From: Kitasatospora sp. NBC_00240
GTDB taxonomy: Bacteria; Actinomycetota; Actinomycetes; Streptomycetales; Streptomycetaceae
DNA: 64,000 nucleotides
Direction of reading: 5' to 3'
Assembly (NCBI RefSeq): GCF_026342405.1
Contig: NZ_JAPEMU010000003.1
Coordinates: 186,001-250,000, forward strand
Below, in pieces: positions 25,808-34,100 of this stretch. Within the stretch, counting starts at the first letter, position 1, and the number at the start of each line of letters is the position of its first letter. The position numbers and the translations under genes are program-made. Below the pieces are notes generated by a model, which saw nothing but the letters and a program-made list of their open reading frames with translations, ran no database searches and was not told the origin of the DNA.

Positions 25808-27055
25808 CTAACGTGCGGTGATTCCCTCCACGCTGCGCGCGGATGGCGCGGCGCTCAGGCGGGTTCCTGCTTCACTGCGTGGTGCCGGGAGGAGTCCCGG
25901 TCTTACCTGCGCTCCACAGGCTGAGACCGCAAGTCCTGCGGCCTTGGCGACGTTGACCGCCGCGTTGACATCCCGGTCGAGCCGGCCGCCGCATCCCTGG
26001 CACTGCCGGACGCGGACGTCCAAGGGCTTGGGTCCGCCCTTGACGCCGCAGTTCGAGCAGACCTGCGAGGTCGGCTCGAAGCGGCCGATGCGCAGGAAGG
26101 TGCGCCCGTACCGGGCGGCCTTGTACTCCAGCATGGTGACGAACGCGGACCATCCGGCATCGTGGACGGGCCTGGCCAAGTTGGTGCGGGCGAGTCCCTT
26201 GACCGCCAGGTCCTCAACGGCGACCGCTTGGTTTTCGCGGATCACCCTCGTCGAGAGCCGGTGGTGGAACTCGCGCCGCGCGTCGGCGACCTTGGCGTGT
26301 GCCTCGGCGACCTTGAGCCGGGCCTTACCCCGGTTGTTGCTGCCCTTGGCCTTGCGGCTCAGGGACTGCTGCGCGCGCTTCAACTTCTTCTCGGCCCGGC
26401 GCAGGAACTTCGGGCTGTCGATCTTCGTGCCGTCGGACAGGATCGCGACGTGCGTCAGGCCCAGGTCGATCCCGACCACCGCGTCCGTGTCGGGCATGCG
26501 GGTCAGGTCGGTGTCCGGGTCGCTCTCCACCACGAACGAGCAGAAGTACCGCCCTGCGGCGTCCTTGACCACGGTCACCGTGGACGGCTCCGACGGCAGC
26601 ACGCGGGACCACTTCACCCGCACGTCGCCGACCTTCGGCAACGACAGGTCACCGCCCGACGTGATCTTCCACCGGGCATTGGCGGTGAACCTGACGGCCT
26701 GCCGATTGTCCTTGCGGCTCTTGAAGCGGGGCGCGCCCGTACGCGGGCGCTTGCCCTTCAACCCGTCGAAGAAGTTCCGGTACGCGGTGTCCAGGTCCCG
26801 CAGCGACTGCTGCAGGACCACGGCGGACAACTCCCCGGGCCATTCGCGATCGGGGGTCTTCTTCGCCTCGGTGATCAGCGCCTTCGACAGGTCACCGGTC
26901 CTCGGGAACGGCAACCCGTCCGCACGGGCGGTCTCACGAGCCCGCAAGGCGTCGTTGTACACCACCCGCGCACACCCGAACGCACGCGTCGGCGCAGAAC
27001 GCTGAGACCCGTTCGGGTAGAGGCGGAAGGAGTACCGAAGCCGCACGATGATCAC
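25808..27055 (-). CDS. tnpB: TnpB RNA-guided nuclease (IS605 OrfB)
   Basis: About 415 residues; GTG 27055 gives VIIVRLRYSFRLYP, the normal family start (ATG 27073 would add six residues). The RuvC-like triad is complete: Asp in VVGIDLGLTHVAIL, Glu in AVAVEDLAVKGLAR, Asp in LDRDVNAAVNVAKA. The zinc finger CSNCGVKGG...CQGCGG is intact. TnpB is the ancestor of Cas12; it cleaves DNA guided by an omega-RNA transcribed from the element end. That RNA would come from this gene's 3' region and the 25791-25820 hairpin, with its guide read from the flank below 25791. The partner TnpA is broken, so this TnpB is effectively orphaned. Confidence 0.93.
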   Translation of the reverse strand: MIIVRLRYSFRLYPNGSQRSAPTRAFGCARVVYNDALRARETARADGLPFPRTGDLSKALITEAKKTPDREWPGELSAVVLQQSLRDLDTAYRNFFDGLKGKRPRTGAPRFKSRKDNRQAVRFTANARWKITSGGDLSLPKVGDVRVKWSRVLPSEPSTVTVVKDAAGRYFCSFVVESDPDTDLTRMPDTDAVVGIDLGLTHVAILSDGTKIDSPKFLRRAEKKLKRAQQSLSRKAKGSNNRGKARLKVAEAHAKVADARREFHHRLSTRVIRENQAVAVEDLAVKGLARTNLARPVHDAGWSAFVTMLEYKAARYGRTFLRIGRFEPTSQVCSNCGVKGGPKPLDVRVRQCQGCGGRLDRDVNAAVNVAKAAGLAVSACGAQVRPGLLPAPRSEAGTRLSAAPSARSVEGITAR

Positions 27056-27071
27056 CGTACCGTGTTGGTTC

Positions 27072-27517
27072 ATGGCTGAGTATCAGAACATCAGAACAGG
27101 CAGGCACTGCGCGTTCGTTCTCCACGCGCACTCGGTCTTCGTGACGAAGTACCGGCACAAGGTGTTCACCGACCGGCACCTGACGCGCCTCGAAGAGATC
27201 ATGCGCAGCGTCCGCGCGGACTTCGAGGTGGAGTTGGCCGAGTCCAACGGCGAGAACAACCACGTCCACCTGCTGGTCGACTTCCCGCCGAAGGCCGCCC
27301 TGTCGAAGCTGGTCAACAGCCTCAAGGGCGTCAGCTCCCGCCGGATGCGCCCGGGGGCACCTCCCGGCCGCAGGCTGGGGGAGAGTACCCCGAACTGGTT
27401 CGCCACCACTGGCGCGCACAGCGCCTGAGGTCCGGCTCCTACTTCGCCGGATCGGTCGCCGGCGCTCCCCAGTCGACAGTCCGCCAGTACATCGAACAGC
27501 AGAACCGGCCTGCCTAG
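27072..27517 (+). pseudogene. tnpA: TnpA HUH transposase, disrupted
   Basis: ATG 27072 (overlapping the tnpB start region) gives the Y1 transposase core: FVLHAHSVFVTKYRHKVF, the HUH motif NNHVHLLVDFPPK, and KLVNSLKGVSSRRMR. A palindromic insert of about 30 bp at 27353-27382 then changes the frame; the remainder (EYPELVRHHWRAQRLR; SYFAGSVAGAP; VRQYIEQQNRPA) with the catalytic Tyr in QYIEQQ lies in another frame, ending TAG 27515-27517. HUH and Tyr are therefore separated and the enzyme should be inactive. Confidence 0.88.
27353..27382. repeat. short palindromic insert inside tnpA
   Basis: GGGGGCACCTCCC...GGCTGGGGGAG forms an imperfect hairpin with no counterpart in TnpA proteins. I recall similar G-rich palindromes scattered through Streptomyces genomes (from memory, not checked). 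Confidence 0.6.
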
Positions 27518-27891
27518 CTGAGGTCCACCGCGCGAGAGGGTGCTCCGACCCCGGTCAGAGCACCACTCAGAATCGCTTCACCACCGGACTGAAGCCCGGC
27601 GCACCGCGATCAGATCCGGTAGCAGGACCCCGCGGTCCAGGATATGCGGCCCATCCCCGCGGGCGCTGGGAGCAGTTGACGTACGGGGTGGCGTTCCCGG
27701 GGGGCGGCAGAGATCATCCCGCGAGCGCTGAGCCACCTGTCACGGGATTCTGCTGACAGTTCAGCGCCTTGGGCTTTTGGGCCTGTGGGCCCTGTCCGTG
27801 CCTCAGACAGGTGGTTAGCGTTTTGGCTGGCTGTCGGCGTCTCGGATGCGCCACGTCATGGGGGGTGGTGCGGGCGGTGGCGTCGGGTTGC

Positions 27892-28152
27892 ATGTCAGTG
27901 GACAGTGCAGTGCTGGGTGCCCAAGGCGATGTGCGACGTGTGTATGAGCAGTTCTGTGACTCGTTGGCCGCGATGGGTTCGCCGTGGGGCGAGGGGGACG
28001 AGTATGCCGAGGCTTTTGCCGGTTGGTATGTGGGGGCGAGCAGGCAGTTGGCGGAGAGTCTGAAGTTGGTGGCCGATCAGGTGGGTGAGGCGGGGGCGTC
28101 GGCGGGTCGGGCGTCGGTGAACTATGTGAAGAACGAGCGATCGGTGGGTTGA
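27892..28152 (+). CDS. WXG100-like small helical protein
   Basis: 86 residues from ATG 27892. Helix, SPWGEGDEYAEAFAGWY turn region, helix (RQLAESLKLVADQVGEAGAS): the size and two-helix layout of WXG100/ESX secreted proteins, with W-G at the turn. It sits four bases upstream of the giant gene's GTG. ESX-type substrates are often encoded as a small partner plus a large effector, so this is probably the partner or chaperone of 28156-36348. Confidence 0.7.
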   Translation: MSVDSAVLGAQGDVRRVYEQFCDSLAAMGSPWGEGDEYAEAFAGWYVGASRQLAESLKLVADQVGEAGASAGRASVNYVKNERSVG

Positions 28153-28155
28153 GGG

Positions 28156-31100
28156 GTGTCGCTTGATCTTCCGCCGGAGTTGCGGGTGGTTGCGAAGTAT
28201 TTGGTGGGGGTGTGGCCGTCGGCGGATGAGGATGCTCTGCGGCGGTTGGCGGGTGTGCATGAGCGGGCTGTCGTGGATGCGGCGGAGCTGGGGCGGGCGT
28301 TGGCGTGGCAGTCGGCGGGTGTGCGGGGGTGGGAGGGGGATGCGCGTGTGGCGCATGACGCGATGATGGAGCGGGTGTTCCGGGAGTCGGGGATCGCGGA
28401 TTTCGTGGATGCGGCGGAGCGGCTTTCGCGTGGGGTGCGGGAGACCGCTGCGCAGGTGGAGAAGGCGAAGTACCAGGCCATGATCATCGGTGCGTGGCTG
28501 GCGGCGTCGATCGCGTGGGCGTTGGCGGTGGCGCCGTTCACCGCGGGAGCGTCGCTGGGGTGGCTGGCGGGGGTGGAGGCGCTCGCGCAGGAGCTGCTGG
28601 CCCAGGTCGGGGTGTGGTTGGTGCGGGGTGTGGTGGCGGCGGGTGCGGGTGCGCTGTTCATGGTGACGGCGGACGGGCTGGCGCAGGGCATCGTGATGGG
28701 CAAGGGTCACAGTGACCATTTCGATGTGGGGTCGCTGTTCATCTCGGGTGGGATCGGTGCCCTGGCGGGTCTGCTGGGGCTGGGTGTGGTGACGGCGGCG
28801 GCGAAGGGGGAGGTTGCTGCGCGGGGCGCGCTGGCGGGTGCGGGTGCGAGTGATGCGGCCGGGGTGGTTGAGCGGTCGGTGGTCCTGGGCGCGGGGGAGG
28901 GCGCGTCTGCGGGCGCGGGGCGGTCGGCGTCTGTGGGTGGGGAGGCCGGTCGTGAGGTTGCGGAGGAAGCGCCGATCCTGCCGAAGTGGACGATGAGTCT
29001 GCCGGGGCAGATGGTCTTGCAGGGAGAGACGAGCGTGGTGGCGGACGTGGGGTTCCGGGCGGTGCAGGGGACGCCGGTGACGGACACGCCCGATGCGTTC
29101 TTCCAGGGCGCGGCGGGGGCGTTGGGTGCGCGTCATGGCGGGGCTCATGTGGGGGAGGTGCCGAAGGGTCTGAAGGCGGCGCTGGCGCGGCTGCCGAAGA
29201 GCGGCGAGGGCGGGGGGCGGTTCGAGCCGTTCGTGGCGGTGCCGGACTCGGGTGCGGGGTTCCCGCTGTTGGACGGTCTGCGGTTGGAGGAGACGTCGGG
29301 CGGCGCCCTGTGGGCGCGTCCGGAGTCGGCCGGCGGGGGGCCGTGGGATGCGGCGTTCGGGTCCGCGGTCCGCACGATGGGCGGCGGGCAGGACGGTCCG
29401 CGGCTGGTGGTGGGGACCCCCGACATGGCGCCGGGCGGGGTGGTGCGGCAGCTGGAGTCGGTGTGGGGCGCGCTCCAGCAGGCGCCGCGTACGTCGGCTG
29501 CGCTGCCGCGCGAGATCGTCCTCGCCGCCCCCGTCACCGCGCACGAGATGCCCGCGTTGGAACGCTTCGTCGCCACCCACAACGTCGGGGTGACCATCCC
29601 GGAGGGGCGGGTGCTCGCGGGCGCGGACGGCGCCCTGTTCGTCACCGGTGCCGACGCCGTGGTCGGCGCCAGGCCGGGTGACCAGAGCTTCGGGCAGTGG
29701 GTACAGGTGACCCCGACACAGACCGTCGACCGCACCCCCACCGCCCCCACTGCATCAGTCGGCACCACGACCGTGAAGACCGTCCCGGACGCCACCACCG
29801 CCACCGCACCCACACACGTCACCGCGCACGCGGTGCCGCCCTTGGCCGCCTCCGTCCCCATCGGGAGCACCACCGTGGAGGGCGGCTCCCGACCCGTGGT
29901 GGGCCCCACCTCGGGCACGGGCCCCGACACGCATGTGGTGCGGTCCGCAGGAGACGCCGATCAGACGCTTCCGGACGCGGTCACCGCAACTGCCACCGGG
30001 GGGACCTCACCCATCCCCATACCGGAAACCGGCACGCCCCCTCAGAACGCCGAAACCGATGTGCACACCGACGCCGGCCAGACGTTGCCCGACACCACCA
30101 CCGCCACCACCACTGCCGCCGCCGGTGCCGGTGCCGGTGCCGCGCAGACGGTGCAGCAGCACGCGGCGGGGCCGACCGAGCAGAAGGGGCCGGACCATGG
30201 TGTCGTGTCCGGCACCGAGCCGACCGGTGGTGCCCTGGCCGAGGGCGCTGTCCACTCTTTCGCGGGTACGGGTGCTGACGCGCAGACGGTGCAGCAGCAC
30301 GCGGCGGGGCCGACCGAGCAGATGGGGTCGGATCATGATGCCGCGCCCGGCACCGGTTCGGTCGCCGCCGCGCCCACTGCCGCCACCGTGCACCCGGATC
30401 CGGTGTCCGACCCGTCCGGGTTCGCGACTCCCGACGCGAGTGCCGATACGGTTCCCGTTTCCTCGGCGAGCGGCGGCCCCACCGGCGCCCTCCCCGACTC
30501 CACCGGCGCTCCCACCACCCACACCACCGCAGCGGTTCCGACGGCGGGGATTCAGGCACGGCCGGTGGGTGCGGTGCTGGACTCCCCCCGCTGGGAGCAG
30601 GCACTGTCCGGCCCCGGCGGCACACTCCCCACCGGCCCGAACAGCCAGCTCGGCCCGGTCACCGCGACCCGGATCCCCGCCGGCATCCTCCTGCACAGCG
30701 CCACGGAGGATCCCGCCTTCGCGTCCATCGCCCGCTCGCTGGCACCCGATCCAGCCCGGCTGACCGTCATCGTCTCGGACTCCGTCGCCGCCGGCGCCCT
30801 GCACACCCTCGTCGCCGGCCTGTCCCCACAGGCCCGCGAACACCTGCGTCTGGTCATGCCCGACGACGGCAGGCGCCACGCCATCAAGCTCCTGCAGTCC
30901 CTGCCCGACGTCCGAGAGGTCGTCGCCGCCGGCCCCGTCACCCTCGCCGAGACCGGCCACGCCCACGCCCACATCACCACCGACCCCGACACCGGCCGCA
31001 CCACCGCCAACGAAGGCCAATGGCTCAGCATCACCCGAAACGACACCCGCACCACCACCGCCCCGCAGCGCCTCTTCCTGGCCGAACCCCTCGGCGCACT

Positions 31101-34100
31101 CCACCCCTCCCCCGGCTGGGACCAGATCCTCAGCGAAGGTATGCGCCAAAGGGTACTCCCCGGAACCGAGCGGATTCCCGCCGGCCTGCTCCTGTCCGGC
31201 CCCGCTCCTTCCTTCGACGCCGCGCGCTTGCTCCCCGACCCCGCCCGTGCCACCATCGCAGTCCATGGGGACCCCGCCAGTCCACAGGTCCAGAAGCGGG
31301 TCGAAACGCTCGTCAAGGACCTCGCCGTCCTGCCCGGCACCCGCACCCTGCGCCTCGCCTGGAACGACGCGGCCACCTCAGGCGGCGCGACCTTCCTGCA
31401 ACACCTCGCCGACCGCCACAAGGTCGACATCACCGCACCCGCAGGCCGGCTCGTCGTCCTGGACAGCGGCGCCACCATGGTCGTCGGCGGCGGCCAGTGG
31501 ACCCGCTTCCGCCCAAAGCAGCCCTCCCACAACGAAGGCCCGCTGTTCCCCGCCCCTGCCTGGGACACCGCCGTCCAGAACCTCGCCTACGCTGGCCAGG
31601 TCCACCGCATCCCCGCCGGGCTCCACCTCGACACCCCCGACCAGCCCACCACACCCACCACCGCGCACGCCCTGAGCACCCTCATCCCCACCGCCCGGGG
31701 CCCCGTCATCGCCATCACCGCCGACCCCACCCACACCACGACCCGCACCGCCCTCGACCACCTCTTACGGAACCTCACCCGCCAACCCGACCGGCCCGAC
31801 CTGGTCCACCTCCTCCTCACCCACCCCCAGGCCGACCAGATCCGCCCCGGCCAGCCCGGCGCGGAAGCCACCCACCTCTACCTCCAACACCTCGCCGACA
31901 CCCACCACCTGCGCCTCGACATCGCTCAAGGCGCCTGGACCCCCACCCCACACGGCACCCTCCGCCCCACCAACCCCCACACCACCCAAGAAATCACCCC
32001 CGCCTGGCACCGCTACCGCCCCACTACCCGAACACCCCACCCCAACCCCGTCACCGTCCTCCACAACCCGCAGACCGCCAACGTCTACCGGCCCACCGCA
32101 GACCGCCCAGACCTCATCACGGCCCTCGCCCCCGACACAGTTGCCGACTCTGCCTCCGGGGCAGCCCCGCAGGCCATGTCTGTGAAGAAGACCGCAGCAA
32201 CCAGGGTCACGCCGAGGAGCGGGCCGTCAGAGAGCAACGATGTCCCGACGCAGGGGATCGTGGAGAAGGTGCTGGGCAAGCTCCCGGCCCGGGTGCTGGA
32301 TGACGTGCGGGCGGTCCTGGCCGAGTACGGGGTCGTTGAGCCGCAGCAAGCTCTGGTCGACCAGTTGGGGTTTGTGTGGCACCGTAAGGGGCCAGAGGCT
32401 GCGAAGGCGCTGGCCCGGCAGGCTGTCGTGGATCTGGCTACCGATCCCGCCCGGCCTGGTACGGTCCGTCCTGCTGGCCAGGTTGGGGAGGGCGTGGTTC
32501 GCGAACCGCTGCCGCCTGAGTCGAACCTGATGGCCGATGCCTTCGGTGGAACCGCACTGTTTCACAAGGACGATCTTGACCTGCTCGCCCGAGCGGTGAA
32601 GGAACGGCCGATGGCCGAGGTCCGGCAGCAATTCGAGGCACGCCCGTTGCAGGAGCAGGCCCTTCTGCGTGCCGCCGCCGAACCGCTTCTGACGGTCCGC
32701 CCCGTCATCGGTCAGGACGAGCATTCCAGGCGTTCCCGAGCGTTGCACAGGGACGTGTGGATCCGGCTGGCCGAGGCCCTCGCCGACGGGCCCGACACTG
32801 CGGCCGCCCTCGCCGCCAGGCTGGGCCTGACACAGACCGGCCGTCTCCCCGGCGGCGTACGCTGGGATAACAGTTCGGACGACGAGGACGCGCTGGCCAG
32901 GCGCTGGGCGTTGCCGAGCCAGCGGGGCATAAACATACGTGACGTGCTCTCAAACCTCCAGGGCCGCCTCGAGCCCGGGCCCGGGCCGAGTTTCCGCAAT
33001 GGCAGGCGTCCGGCGCTCGCCGGCTACCAGCACGTCGCCGGACGCGACCTGGTGCCCGAACGGCGTCCAGGCACGCTGCTGGGCACCGACTTTGGTGAAG
33101 GTGCCGGGCTGCGCTGGCCCGTGAACCCCGTCACGGCGGCTCGCGGCTGGTCGGTTCGGCTTGTGGACCGCCCGTTCGGTCTCTTCGCTGCCGGGCTCCG
33201 CCGCTACGGGGCCGGCGACCTGCGGCTCCCCCACCTCGGGGACCGGCTGGCCAGTCATCAGGAGATTGCCCACTGGGTCCGTGGAGACGGATGGCGTCCC
33301 GGCCAGGCCGTGCAGTTCGTTTGGTCCGAGACGGAACATCCGCTCGGCCCGGCCGACGAACGGTTGCTGAACGACATCGCCGGCACACTGCAAACCATTG
33401 TCTACGCCCCTGAAGGGGCTGCCTCGTTCGACAGCCGCGCACGGGATGTCATCGCCACCACGGCCGCGGACGGCGCCCGCTCGCTATGGCGCCGCTTCGG
33501 TCCGCCTAGCCTCCACACCGCGGTTGGCTCCTACCGGACCGACAGGTACGGCCGCCTGGTCGCCGCAGGCAGGCCCGCCTTCGCGCTCATCGGAGGAGGC
33601 GTCGCGATCTCCCCCGCCCCGATCCCGTCCCAGCACGGGCTCGCACCCAGTCAGCTCGTTTACGACATCGTCCTCGTCCTGGGCAAGGACGGAACTCCGC
33701 AGGTCGAACTGGACGACGGAGTCTTCGGCAACGCCGACCCTGGTGACATCCTGCGGGTGATCCGCGAACGCACCGCCCTTGCCGAGCCCGAGCTGGCACC
33801 CAGGGGCTGGAAGGCGGATGTATGGTCCGGGCAGCCGGTGAGGCTGCTCGTCGACACCCCCGAGCGCGGACCGAGGTACGAAAATTTCACAGCCTGGGTC
33901 GAAAACCTGCGCATCCTCCTCACCGAGCAGCGCCCGCAGTTCACGCCCACCGAAGGGCAAACGGAGAGCGAGATACCGGCTCCCCCGGTCGACGTATACG
34001 TGCCCGAGCCCGGGGCCGATTTCGCACTCCTTGGACCCGTCGACAAGGCCGAGGTCGTGGTCCGCTGGCAGGACGGCCGCCCCGACGACAGTTGGAGGCC

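Larger units (their letters stand above)
25791..27564. mobile_element. IS200/IS605-type element (tnpA and tnpB divergent)
   Basis: The tnpB-side end has a hairpin (TCACCGC / GCGGTGA around CCTAACGT at 25799-25820) preceded by TTGACTTCC. Beyond tnpA a second hairpin is present (GGTGCTC 27539-27545 / GAGCACC 27558-27564). IS605 elements have subterminal hairpins instead of inverted repeats and make no target duplication. The exact left boundary is not certain. Confidence 0.75.

Noticed and set aside
25818..27005. 395-codon + strand frame opposite tnpB
   Set aside because: tnpB has all catalytic motifs; the + product is its antisense.
27895..29580. 561-codon - strand frame
   Set aside because: Antisense to the WXG-like and giant genes; Arg/His/Pro-rich with no domain.
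30007..31266. 419-codon - strand frame
   Set aside because: Antisense to the repetitive linker of the giant protein; Gly-rich shadow.
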